From the NCBI GenBank assembly GCA_016789025.1, contig JAEURC010000050.1, positions 62,001 to 126,000 of the forward strand: a DNA stretch of 64,000 nucleotides, given 5' to 3'. Numbering within the stretch: the stretch's first letter is position 1; each line of letters starts with the position of its first letter. Source of the DNA: Anaerolineales bacterium. Lineage in GTDB: Bacteria; Chloroflexota; Anaerolineae; Anaerolineales; Villigracilaceae. Under the pieces are notes generated by a model. The model did not search any database and was not told the DNA's origin. It saw nothing but the letters and a program-made list of their open reading frames with translations. A program made the position numbers and the translations under genes. Positions 7,934 through 15,646 of this stretch are shown in pieces.

Positions 7934-8470
7934 TTACCAATCCTTATCAATTTCAATCAACGTATTGTCATTGAACTCGTAATTCCGATAACTCGAATAC
8001 GGATACTTTGCTGGGTCATCCACCATCCCTGCGCGGACGGGGTTCATGTGGATGTAATTCAACTTCTCGGTCAGGAACTTTTCGGTAAAGATGAATTGCT
8101 CCCAAAACGAGTCCTGCCAGACCTTTTTCTCGGCTCGCTTCGTCTCTTCGCCTGATTCTTGGAAATGAGCCGTCCATTCCGTTTTGCCTTCCAACTCTGC
8201 CTGTTGAGCAATCCTGCCTGAAGTAAAGCGTTTGAAATCGCGCATGAAATCGGACACGACGGAAGAATCGCCCGTTGGGTAGATCAGCAGGTGCAAGTGG
8301 TCAAGCATGATGACATAGCCGAGAAGTTTGCATTTGAATTGATGACGATAGAAGTTCAGGCTGTCCAGAATCGGAATGGTGAAGGATGGTGTGTTGAAGA
8401 TTTTCAAACGCCCATACACGATTGTTGTGATGTAGTACACCGAGCCTTCCATGCGGATTCGTGGATACAT
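7934..8470 (-). CDS. REP-associated tyrosine transposase (RAYT)
   Basis: 178 residues from ATG 8470 (MYPRIRMEGSVYYIT). The HUH motif is DHLHLLIYP, and the RAYT hallmark follows near the C-terminus: NYIHMNPVRAGMVDDP, then YPYSSYRNYE. Family enzymes nick and join single-stranded REP hairpins. The gene is bracketed by family B palindromes (7874-7928 and 8483-8672), so it is the likely mover of that family. The catalytic Tyr is probably in the region after the ESGEETKRAEKK insert. The gene breaks the run of sulfur genes between emo and lbpA2. Confidence 0.9.
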   Translation of the reverse strand: MYPRIRMEGSVYYITTIVYGRLKIFNTPSFTIPILDSLNFYRHQFKCKLLGYVIMLDHLHLLIYPTGDSSVVSDFMRDFKRFTSGRIAQQAELEGKTEWTAHFQESGEETKRAEKKVWQDSFWEQFIFTEKFLTEKLNYIHMNPVRAGMVDDPAKYPYSSYRNYEFNDNTLIEIDKDW

Positions 8471-8482
8471 AGTTTCCTTTCG

Positions 8483-8672
8483 GCGCGTTAGAGAACGCGC
8501 ATTACACATCGGACTGCGTAGGTTGCGTTCTCTAACGCAACCGTGTTATTTGCGGTGATCCATCGGCGTTAGAGAACGCCGATTACGCGTTGTGGTTATT
8601 GCGTACCAGGCGCTCTCTAGCGCCGTATCGGTTGGCACAACCCGTGGACGTTAGAGAACGTCCACTACGCGT
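8483..8672. repeat. Cluster of five family B hairpins next to RAYT
   Basis: Five units follow one another: CGCGTTAGAGAACGCG (8484-), GGTTGCGTTCTCTAACGCAACC (8521-), GGCGTTAGAGAACGCC (8574-), GGCGCTCTCTAGCGCC (8609-) and GGACGTTAGAGAACGTCC (8646-). Units alternate in orientation and carry GCGTA/TACGC ends. The last unit includes the TAG stop of emo. Confidence 0.88.
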
Positions 8673-10698
8673 CCACGCCGACGCCTTCCGCCACCAATTG
8701 AATCATATCGCGGACTTCGATTCTTCCTTCGTTGCCAGTCGTCTTGACCGCGTCGGAGTACATGACCATATCTTTGGGACAGGTGACGACGAAGAGTTGA
8801 GTCTTCGCGTTTGCGCTTTCGCCAAACGTGGACAACGCCTCCTTGATTCGATTCTCGGCGGGACGTTCGCCAGGCGCGACCTTGCCCATCCAAATCTGAC
8901 CGCCGCCCGCGCCACAGCAAAACGAGTTTTCGCAGTTGCGCGGCATTTCGACGAATTCCACGCCGAGCAGTTCGAGCAGTTTGCGCGGAGCGGTGAATCC
9001 GCCGTTGTAGCGTCCAAGATAGCATGGGTCGTGGAAGGTCACTTTGTAGTGCGATAATTTATTTTTGATTGTCAACTTGCCTTCTTCAAACAATTTGAGC
9101 AGAGTCACGGTGTAATGCTTCACTTCAAATTTCCCGCCGAATTGCGGATACTCGTTCTTCAGCGTGTTGAACGAGTGTGGGTCGGTGGTGACGATCTGCT
9201 TGAACTGCGCTTTGCCGAACGCTTCCATGTTCTGCTCGACGAGTTGCTCGAACAGACCTTCCTCGCCCACGCGGCGCACGTCATTGCCTGCGTTTGATTC
9301 GTTCTGGTACATAATGCCAAAATCCAAGCCGCCTTGATTGAAGAGCCGCGCAACCATCTTGGTATTCGGGATGACGCGCTCATCGAACGAAGCGGTATCG
9401 CCGACAAACCAGAGATGCTCGACAGGTTCTTCGGTCGCGTTCTTGACGGGGAACTCCATCTCCTTCGCCCAGCGTCCGCGCAGACGTTTGCCTTTGCTCA
9501 TCCAGTTGCCGTTCGTCGCGAGTGATTGAAGCGCGTTCTGCACGCCGCTATCCAACTCTGCGCCGTCAACCAACATGCGGCGGCGGATGTCCACGATGTC
9601 TGCCATCGGTTCATTGCCGACAGGACACACGCGGACACATGCGTAACACGTTGTGCAAGACCAAACCGCCTCAGGGGAGATAACTGTCTCAGTAAGCGGA
9701 AGCAGGTATAAATCGGGGTGAGAGCCGAAGGTCGCTTCCTTGAGAAGATAACGCTTGTTCACCTCCAATGCCGAAGGCGAGAGCGGTCGCCCATAAAAAT
9801 TCGCAGGGCAGACATCCTGACAGCGATTGCACTGCACGCAGGCATAGGAATCCAAAACGCGCTTCCACGAAAGATCGTGCAAAAATTTTGCGCCAGGGTC
9901 AACCTTCGCAGGCGCGTCGAGTTGACCGCGCGGATTCTGTTTTGCCAAACCGAGATTGATGGGCGACATGAAAAAATGCGTGTGCTTACTGCGCGAAAGA
10001 TACGGGATGATGAACATCACCCAGCCAAGACTAACCCACCACGCGACATGAACGCCCGTTTGCGACGCGCCGAAAATGGAATTGAGAAAACTTGCGAACG
10101 GCATGAACGGATCGGCGCCGTCGGTGAGACGATAGGCTTGACTGAGCACATGCGCGATGACGTGCATGATGACGAAGATGTCCACGATGAGCGAGTCTGT
10201 GTTTTGCGCGCCCGCTTTGACTTTCGGATTCAATAAAATATTTTCGCGGAAAGTCAGCGCCTTGTCTTTGACAATGAAGCGGCGGACGAAAAACACGATA
10301 ATGGCAACGAGCAGGAACATGCTCATCACATCGGCGATGAGATTGAAAGCATTGACGAGTCCCGTCGGCGCGTTGGGGATGTGCTTGCCGCCGTAGACGA
10401 GATCGAAGCCAGGGACGAGTCCTTCGAGCACATCGAAGAGATTGACGAATGCGTATGTGATGAGACCAAAGAACAATCCCATGTGAATTGCGCTGAGACC
10501 TTTGCGCGCTTTGAAGATTGTCCGCTGAAATAAAACCGTGACTGCGCCTTTGACAAGACTCATCGGAACATTCTTCAACTCAGGCGCGGATCGTCCCTTG
10601 CGAATCGAGTCGACGATGGTCTTGAATCCGTGAAATGTAAATCCCGCCGAGATCAACGCCAGCGCAATGAAGATTATTTTTTCAATCGTTGTCAGCAA
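8665..10698 (-). CDS. emo: ETF:menaquinone oxidoreductase, membrane-bound FeS protein (EMO)
   Basis: 677 residues from TTG 10698, which has GGAGGG four nt upstream; the longer ATG start (10767) would translate a palindromic repeat. The first 260 residues form a NarI/HdrE-like membrane domain with several His for heme b. Two cluster motifs follow, CVQCNRCQDVCP (about residue 287) and CTTCYACVRVCP (about 347), then an HdrD-type CCG domain with HDPCYLGRYN, NSFCCGAGGG and TCPKD. It takes electrons from the EtfAB flavoprotein encoded directly upstream and passes them to menaquinone. EMO with etfAB is the electron outlet of type II sHdr loci. The stop codon lies in a palindromic repeat. Confidence 0.9.
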   Translation of the reverse strand: MLTTIEKIIFIALALISAGFTFHGFKTIVDSIRKGRSAPELKNVPMSLVKGAVTVLFQRTIFKARKGLSAIHMGLFFGLITYAFVNLFDVLEGLVPGFDLVYGGKHIPNAPTGLVNAFNLIADVMSMFLLVAIIVFFVRRFIVKDKALTFRENILLNPKVKAGAQNTDSLIVDIFVIMHVIAHVLSQAYRLTDGADPFMPFASFLNSIFGASQTGVHVAWWVSLGWVMFIIPYLSRSKHTHFFMSPINLGLAKQNPRGQLDAPAKVDPGAKFLHDLSWKRVLDSYACVQCNRCQDVCPANFYGRPLSPSALEVNKRYLLKEATFGSHPDLYLLPLTETVISPEAVWSCTTCYACVRVCPVGNEPMADIVDIRRRMLVDGAELDSGVQNALQSLATNGNWMSKGKRLRGRWAKEMEFPVKNATEEPVEHLWFVGDTASFDERVIPNTKMVARLFNQGGLDFGIMYQNESNAGNDVRRVGEEGLFEQLVEQNMEAFGKAQFKQIVTTDPHSFNTLKNEYPQFGGKFEVKHYTVTLLKLFEEGKLTIKNKLSHYKVTFHDPCYLGRYNGGFTAPRKLLELLGVEFVEMPRNCENSFCCGAGGGQIWMGKVAPGERPAENRIKEALSTFGESANAKTQLFVVTCPKDMVMYSDAVKTTGNEGRIEVRDMIQLVAEGVGVDA

Positions 10699-10720
10699 CG
10701 TGCCCTCCCGAAAATAATTC

Positions 10721-10846
10721 GCTGGTCGAGTAGCGAGCGCTCGTTGCGAGCGTATCGAGACCAGCACGATTCAAGAAAACTCTTGTTTGCTGGTTACTTG
10801 TGGTCTCGATATGTCCCGCGAAAAACATGCGGGACTACTCGACCAC
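10721..10846. repeat. Composite palindromic element, family A, copy 2
   Basis: Hairpins 10721-10765 (GCTGGTCGAGTAG...TATCGAGACCAGC) and 10800-10846 (GTGGTCTCGAT...CTACTCGACCAC) with a 34-nt spacer. It ends 5 nt from the etfA stop and begins just upstream of the emo start. Confidence 0.9.
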
Positions 10847-10851
10847 CGATA

Positions 10852-11790
10852 TTACAACAACTCCAACATCGCCTCAGCCACTTCAAACAAATCCGCTGTC
10901 GCGCCGTAATGCGCCACGTTGAAGATCGGCGCTTTTTTATCGGTGTTGACCGCGATGATCAACTCGGCGCTCTTCATGCCTTCGAGATGTTCGGGCGCGC
11001 CAGAGATGCCGAGCATGAGATACAACTTCGGCTTGACCTTGAGTCCCGACTTGCCGACCTGTCTTGTGCGCGGCAGCCAGCCCGCATCCACGACGGGACG
11101 CGAAGACGAAACGACGGCTCCAAGTTTTTGCGCCAACTCTTCAGCCAACTCAACATTATCTTTGCTTCCAATTCCGCGCCCAATCGAAACCAATTTCGCC
11201 TGCGCGGTGATGTCCACGTCGCCGCCAGCGGGTTTGATCGCTTCGACAAATTTCACCTTCAACGAACTCAAATCAATGGGCAACGATATCGTTATCGCGG
11301 CGGTCGAGCCTTGTCCCGCTTCGGCAGGGAACGAACCCGCGAGACACGCCGCAATCGCCATGTCACCTTCGGGCGCGACCTCCGCGATCATCTTTCCGCC
11401 GTACGCCTGACAGGTCATCGTCAAATCCGCGCCGATGTTTTTTACATATGCCGCGCACGCCACGCCGAGTCTCGCCGAAAGCCACGCCGCCAAATCCATG
11501 CCCGTCGCTGTCCATCCAAACATCACGAGTCGCGGCGATTTTTCTTTGACCAACGCCTCAATCACTTTCCCATGCGCTTCGGGATTAAATTGACTCAACG
11601 CCGCGTCGTCAATCTGGAGGGTCAAATTGGACGCGAACACATTCGCCGCAACCCTGCTTCCAACCACGACCGCGACTGCCTGCCCTCCCCAAGCCGACGC
11701 CAACTCTTTGGCTTTTCCCACCAACTCAAAAGACACATCCGAAAATTTTCCATCCATGTGTTCGGTAATCACGAAAATGTCATTGCTCAT
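10852..11790 (-). CDS. etfA: Electron transfer flavoprotein alpha subunit
   Basis: 312 residues. The C-terminal FAD domain shows VGSKD-like VSIGRGIGSKDN, TRQVGKSGLKVKPKLYLMLG, ISGAPEHLEGM and AVNTDKKAPIFNVAHYGATA. In most EtfA the last motif is ADYG; here it is AHYG. AGGAG precedes ATG 11790 by about 6 nt. With EtfB it should accept electrons from the sHdr flavoprotein and deliver them to EMO, the next gene. Gene order etfB-etfA-emo is conserved in type II sHdr loci. Confidence 0.93.
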   Translation of the reverse strand: MSNDIFVITEHMDGKFSDVSFELVGKAKELASAWGGQAVAVVVGSRVAANVFASNLTLQIDDAALSQFNPEAHGKVIEALVKEKSPRLVMFGWTATGMDLAAWLSARLGVACAAYVKNIGADLTMTCQAYGGKMIAEVAPEGDMAIAACLAGSFPAEAGQGSTAAITISLPIDLSSLKVKFVEAIKPAGGDVDITAQAKLVSIGRGIGSKDNVELAEELAQKLGAVVSSSRPVVDAGWLPRTRQVGKSGLKVKPKLYLMLGISGAPEHLEGMKSAELIIAVNTDKKAPIFNVAHYGATADLFEVAEAMLELL

Positions 11791-11809
11791 GTTGTCTCCT
11801 GTTTATGCC

Positions 11810-11941
11810 GCTGGTCGAGTAGCCGCGTTCGGTTGTCGAGTTTATCGAGACATGCGGTGTATCGAGACCAGCACGTTTCAAAGAAGTAAATGTTTGCTTG
11901 TTACCTGTGGTCTCGATACGGGCTTCGCCCTACTCGACCAC
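11810..11941. repeat. Composite palindromic element, family A, copy 3
   Basis: Hairpins 11810-11872 and 11907-11941 with a 34-nt spacer. It fills the gap between the etfB stop (11946) and the ribosome binding site of etfA. Confidence 0.9.
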
Positions 11942-11945
11942 CGAA

Positions 11946-12701
11946 TTATGCTAATCCCTTGCTCTTCAACAACTCCACAATCTTCGCCGCGACTTCTTTG
12001 GATGAACCTTCGATCATCTCGGCATGACCCGCCGCCACAGGCGGAGCCATTTTCTTGAAGGTGAGTCCAGATGACGCATCACCCGACGGCGCGACCTTCT
12101 CCACCGTGGCGGTCTGCGCGATTTGTCTCACCTTGCTGATCGGCGCATAACGCGGCGGCTTGGACGCGGCTTGGACTCCCACGACCATCGGCAACGTCAC
12201 CGCGTACTTCGCGCCGACTCCGCCCGCAAATTCCTTGCTGACCGTCGCCGTATCGCCGCTCACCCCCACCGAACTGACTCCGCCGATGTACGGCATGTCG
12301 AGATGCGCGGCAAGCAGAGGTCCGATCTGACCATCGAGATCGTTCGACGCCTGCACGCCCGCGAAGACAATGTCAGGCGAGAGTCCTTTGATCGCCTCCG
12401 ACAACCATTTGGCTTGCGTATGCGAGTCCGCGCTGGGATCATCGCCCGTGATCTTGACGGCTTTATCCGCGCCCTTTGCCAGCGCGAGATGAAGCACGTT
12501 GTCGAGTTCCCCAATCAAGTCCACGCCGATGACCGTCACCGTCCCGCCGACAGATTCCTTCACCAACACCGCCTGCTCAATGGACTGCTCGTCGAATTCG
12601 TTCAGCACGAAATCCACCGAATCGAAATCCACGTTGTTGCCCTTGACGGGCAGGTCATCGGCAATGCTGGGGATGTGTTTGATGGCTACTACGATGTTCA
12701 T
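11946..12701 (-). CDS. etfB: Electron transfer flavoprotein beta subunit
   Basis: 251 residues. It starts MNIVVAIKHIPS and carries the nucleotide-binding signature ASNDLDGQIGPLLAAHL and the recognition region KPPRYAPISKVRQI. AGGAG lies 6-7 nt before ATG 12701. It forms the heterodimer with the downstream etfA product. A longer tail follows the usual end near residue 215 and includes GHAEMIEGSSKEVAAKIV. Co-location with hdr genes and emo indicates electron flow from sulfur oxidation rather than fatty-acid oxidation. Confidence 0.93.
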   Translation of the reverse strand: MNIVVAIKHIPSIADDLPVKGNNVDFDSVDFVLNEFDEQSIEQAVLVKESVGGTVTVIGVDLIGELDNVLHLALAKGADKAVKITGDDPSADSHTQAKWLSEAIKGLSPDIVFAGVQASNDLDGQIGPLLAAHLDMPYIGGVSSVGVSGDTATVSKEFAGGVGAKYAVTLPMVVGVQAASKPPRYAPISKVRQIAQTATVEKVAPSGDASSGLTFKKMAPPVAAGHAEMIEGSSKEVAAKIVELLKSKGLA

Positions 12702-12727
12702 TTAGTTCTCCTTATCCATATTTACTC

Positions 12728-12892
12728 GGTGGTCGAGTAGCCGCGCTCTTGCTCTTCGCGGCGTACCGAGACCACCACGCCATAAAGCAACTCTTGTTAC
12801 AAGATTATCCTTGTCACCTATTGGTCTCGATACGGCGGCGGAGTAATGTTGACTTGCCAAGACAGGATGTCTCCCGCCGCCTACTCGACCAA
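12728..12892. repeat. Composite palindromic element, family A, copy 4
   Basis: Hairpins 12728-12776 and 12821-12892. The second arm pair is long (GGCGGCGGAG against CTCCCGCCGCC). It covers the stop codon of the GIY-YIG gene. Confidence 0.88.
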
Positions 12893-13297
12893 CGTATTAC
12901 TTATGTTATTGGGTGTTTCCATATCACTGTTGGTCTCGGCACGGACTTCGCTATCGCTCAGTCCTACATCTCGACTGGCTCGAAACGACGCTCGACCAAC
13001 GTCCACTTCTATTTTCTTTTCAAATTTCTTCTTCGCTAACGCTGGCAATAACTCTGGTGTTCCTTTTATCAACGCTTCGCGCTTTGCTCGGCTCCAATTT
13101 TGAACCTGCTTTTCTCTATTGAAGGCATCTACTACTCGCTCATATTCTTCACTGTACACAAGTTTTACAGGCAACCGCCTTGCCGTATATCTTGCGCCTT
13201 TTCCTTCTTGATGTTGCGCTAAACGAAATTCCAGATTTTTCGTTGAGCCAACATAGTAAGAATCATCCGCACATTGAAGAATATACATCCATGCCAT
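12881..13297 (-). CDS. GIY-YIG family endonuclease, URI-like, embedded in family A repeats
   Basis: 138 residues from ATG 13297 (MAWMYILQCADD); the longer frame to 13453 would read through a repeat. Core motifs are YILQ...YYVGST, a catalytic-type Arg in LEFRLAQHQ, and the EKQVQNWSRAKREALI helix with the Glu. The last 40 residues are encoded by family A hairpins (12929-13000 and 12881-12892), so the nuclease domain proper ends near residue 95. It sits between etfB and shdrB3 and is flanked on both sides by family A elements, which makes it the candidate mobilising enzyme for them. Confidence 0.82.
   Translation of the reverse strand: MAWMYILQCADDSYYVGSTKNLEFRLAQHQEGKGARYTARRLPVKLVYSEEYERVVDAFNREKQVQNWSRAKREALIKGTPELLPALAKKKFEKKIEVDVGRASFRASRDVGLSDSEVRAETNSDMETPNNISNTLVE
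12929..13000. repeat. Single family A hairpin inside the GIY-YIG 3' end
   Basis: GTTGGTCTCGG...GCTCGACCAAC with a longer, less regular inner part. It is translated as part of the nuclease C-terminus. Confidence 0.75.
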
Positions 13298-13322
13298 ATA
13301 AACTCTTGTTCCATCCAAATTC

Positions 13323-13485
13323 GGTGGTCGAGTAGGGCGAGCGCTCTTCTCGCCCGTATCGAGACCACCATTAACAAAGCAACTTCTGTTACAAGTTTTC
13401 TCCTGTGAAATGATGGTCTCGATACAGCGGCGGAGACGAGATGACTTGCACAAGCTAATTACTTCCCGCCGCCTACTCGACCATC
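13323..13485. repeat. Composite palindromic element, family A, copy 5
   Basis: Hairpins 13323-13369 (GGTGGTCGAGTAG...TATCGAGACCACC) and 13412-13485 (GATGGTCTCGAT...ACTCGACCATC). It ends 3-4 nt from the shdrB3 stop codon (13489). Confidence 0.9.
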
Positions 13486-13488
13486 GGG

Positions 13489-14766
13489 TTACTCGCCTCT
13501 CATTGACCTATCCAACAACTCCAAAATATCCAGCACATCCACATGCTCATTACCCGTGGACTTGACCGCGTCGGTGAAGCGCGAGACTTCAAACGGACAA
13601 GCCACTGCCAGCACATTCGCGCCCGTGGACGCGGCTTCCATGGCGCGCTTTTCGGAGAGGCGCATGGTGGTGTGCTTGGCTGTGAAAGAGTCCATCCACA
13701 TGCCGCCGCCCCCGCCGCCGCAACAGTAACCGTTTTCGCGGTTGCGTCCCATCTCGACCAGTTCCACGCCAGGGATGGCTTGAAGCAGTTGACGCGGCGC
13801 TTCGTATTCGCCGTTGTGCCGTCCAAGATAGCATGGATCGTGATAGGTGATCTTCTTGTTGACGGGATGTTTCAACATCGGCTTGAGTTGGTCAAGATAA
13901 CGAACCAGAAAAGTTGTGTAATGAACGACGGGGCGTTCAAAGCCATATTTGGGATACACGTTCTTGAACGCGTTCAACTCATGCGGACCCGTAACCACGA
14001 GTTCCTTCCATTCGTATTTGTTGAAGGTCTCGATGTTGTACTCGGTCATCATCTCGAACAGACCCTTCTCGCCAGCCAAACGCTGAGAGTCGGCGTCATC
14101 TTTTTCTTCCTTGCCGAGAATGGCAAAGTCAATGCCAAGCGCGGTGAAAATTCTTGCCGCAGCGGACGCCGCGTCAATGCCGCGCGGGTGATAGGAAGGA
14201 TACGAGCCGACATACCAAAGCACATCCACAGGGCGCGCCACATCCTTGATGATCGGCACAGGCACGCCCGCGGACTGAATCCACGCGTCACGTTTGCGTT
14301 GTGGCTGTCCGAGCGGATTGCCCGACTTGGCAGTATTCTCGAATGCTTGTTGTAATTCAGGCGGGACAAACTTGCCGTCAAGAATCGCCTGCTCGCGCGC
14401 GGCGGGCATGATCTTGACCATGTTCACTTCTTTGGGACACACGCGCAGGCAATTGGCGCATGTCGTGCAAAGCCAGAGTTCGGGCGCTTCGGTCAAATCC
14501 ATGCTTGTTTGGGCGTAGCGATACAACTTGCGCGGACCGTAGTTCCCGACCACGTCCACAGGGCAGACGGCGACGCACTTGGCGCATTGATAGCAATTCG
14601 CAAACGATTCCGCGTTGGGAATGTCCGCGATCTTTTCGATGAGTTCGGGCGTGTACTCGAAGATCACCCGCTGTTCAAACATGCGGTTCCAGTGACCCGA
14701 AACGTCAATGCCATCTACAACAACGTGTTCTTTTTCTATCGCTTTTGCTTTTTCGTACTTAGCCAT
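13489..14766 (-). CDS. shdrB3: HdrD-like subunit of the sulfur-oxidising Hdr complex (sHdrB3)
   Basis: 425 residues. Residues 55-120 hold two [4Fe-4S] motifs, CYQCAKCVAVCP and CTTCANCLRVCP, as in HdrC. The rest is HdrB-like, with a degenerate first CCG half (DVLWYVGSYPSYHP) and a complete second one: HDPCYLGRHNG, ENGYCCGGGG and AVACPFEV. This HdrC-HdrB fusion replaces the separate C2 and B2 subunits of type I sHdr complexes. It is the probable electron link between the sHdr core and EtfAB, whose genes follow after the GIY-YIG insertion. Its C-terminal domain resembles the same domain of EMO. Confidence 0.88.
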   Translation of the reverse strand: MAKYEKAKAIEKEHVVVDGIDVSGHWNRMFEQRVIFEYTPELIEKIADIPNAESFANCYQCAKCVAVCPVDVVGNYGPRKLYRYAQTSMDLTEAPELWLCTTCANCLRVCPKEVNMVKIMPAAREQAILDGKFVPPELQQAFENTAKSGNPLGQPQRKRDAWIQSAGVPVPIIKDVARPVDVLWYVGSYPSYHPRGIDAASAAARIFTALGIDFAILGKEEKDDADSQRLAGEKGLFEMMTEYNIETFNKYEWKELVVTGPHELNAFKNVYPKYGFERPVVHYTTFLVRYLDQLKPMLKHPVNKKITYHDPCYLGRHNGEYEAPRQLLQAIPGVELVEMGRNRENGYCCGGGGGGMWMDSFTAKHTTMRLSEKRAMEAASTGANVLAVACPFEVSRFTDAVKSTGNEHVDVLDILELLDRSMRGE

Positions 14767-14794
14767 GAAGGATGATCTCCTGTTTTATTTGTGC

Positions 14795-14850
14795 TGCGTA
14801 GGACACGCTCTCTAGCGTGTCCGTCGGCGTAAGAGAACGCCGACTACGCG
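14795..14850. repeat. Palindromic element, family B, copy 4
   Basis: GCGTAGGACACGCTCTCTAGCGTGTCC and a second hairpin GGCGTAAGAGAACGCC, ending CTACGCG. It supplies the TAG stop (14844-14846) of the 257-residue upstream protein. Confidence 0.85.
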
Positions 14851-15617
14851 CCGCTCTTCTTCAGCCCTAACAGCCTCCGCGCCATATTCGGCAGGGACGG
14901 CAGCAACTCATTGAAGTCGCGGCTCAAGCGCCAACTGGTCGAGCCGTACATGTACACGCCATACGCGCAAGCGAGAAAAGCGCTGTTTGCAAACGGAGCG
15001 CGCTTCGCGTCGCTGGTTAACTCATCCACGAACAGACCTGTCCCTTCGCCGAACTTGACGCCCATCGCCGTCACCGCGCCGACTCGGGCGTAGTCGTCTG
15101 CGAGATTATCCGCGAGTAAGTTGTGCGTGCTTCCCGCCAGCAGCGGCAGAATCCCTGTGCCGACGGTTGGATCCCACAGCCAGCGAGTCCACAGCCAGTG
15201 TTCTTTTGGGCTTGTGTTGTGTAAAAGTCCAGTGGCGAGTTCGAGAGCGAGACGAGTATCGAGCGCGTCAAGTTTTTCAACGAACGCGGCGACTCTTACA
15301 GGAACGGGTAATTCGTCATCAAACAACTCAACAATTAATTTGTAATCGCCTTGCGCGAAATAATTGACCAATGTCCGCGCGTTCGCTTTCGTGTGTGTGA
15401 CCGCGGAAGCGATGTCAGCGAAGGAAGATGTCAACGAAGCCGAATCAGATTGAAGGTTAAGAAAGAGGCGGGCGTGACGTTCCGCCAATTCATCCGCAAT
15501 CGCGATCACATCCTCAGGCGAAACTTGCGCGAGCGCATCCTGCAAATTCGCTTGCAGTTCGGGATCGTCGGGTCCCGTTTTTTGCTTGATGATGTGACTC
15601 TGTCGTTGAGGCAGCAT
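14844..15617 (-). CDS. Unknown protein between sHdrA and sHdrB3
   Basis: 257 residues, soluble and largely helical by composition, without Cys clusters, signal peptide or a motif I recognise. The C-terminal half includes TSWRLSRDFNELLPSLPNMARR. It lies 29 nt after shdrA and before shdrB3, so it belongs to the sHdr transcription unit. A hypothetical gene also sits next to hdrA in type I sHdr loci, but I cannot say that the two are homologous. It may assemble or bridge the complex. No good ribosome binding site is seen; a palindrome fills the upstream gap. Confidence 0.7.
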   Translation of the reverse strand: MLPQRQSHIIKQKTGPDDPELQANLQDALAQVSPEDVIAIADELAERHARLFLNLQSDSASLTSSFADIASAVTHTKANARTLVNYFAQGDYKLIVELFDDELPVPVRVAAFVEKLDALDTRLALELATGLLHNTSPKEHWLWTRWLWDPTVGTGILPLLAGSTHNLLADNLADDYARVGAVTAMGVKFGEGTGLFVDELTSDAKRAPFANSAFLACAYGVYMYGSTSWRLSRDFNELLPSLPNMARRLLGLKKSGA

Positions 15618-15628
15618 AGCTTGAGTAC

Positions 15629-15646
15629 CGCAAAATTAATTTTGCG
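15629..15646. repeat. 18-bp perfect palindrome with family B ends
   Basis: CGCAAAATTAATTTTGCG lies between shdrA and the next gene. With its flanks (GTACCG and GCTACGC) it looks like a shortened family B element. GCGTAG on the minus strand provides the shdrA stop. Confidence 0.8.

Noticed and set aside
10630..11889. Open frame of 419 codons on the plus strand
   Set aside because: Antisense to etfA and passing through a palindromic element; the translation is Arg/His-rich as expected for an opposite-strand shadow.
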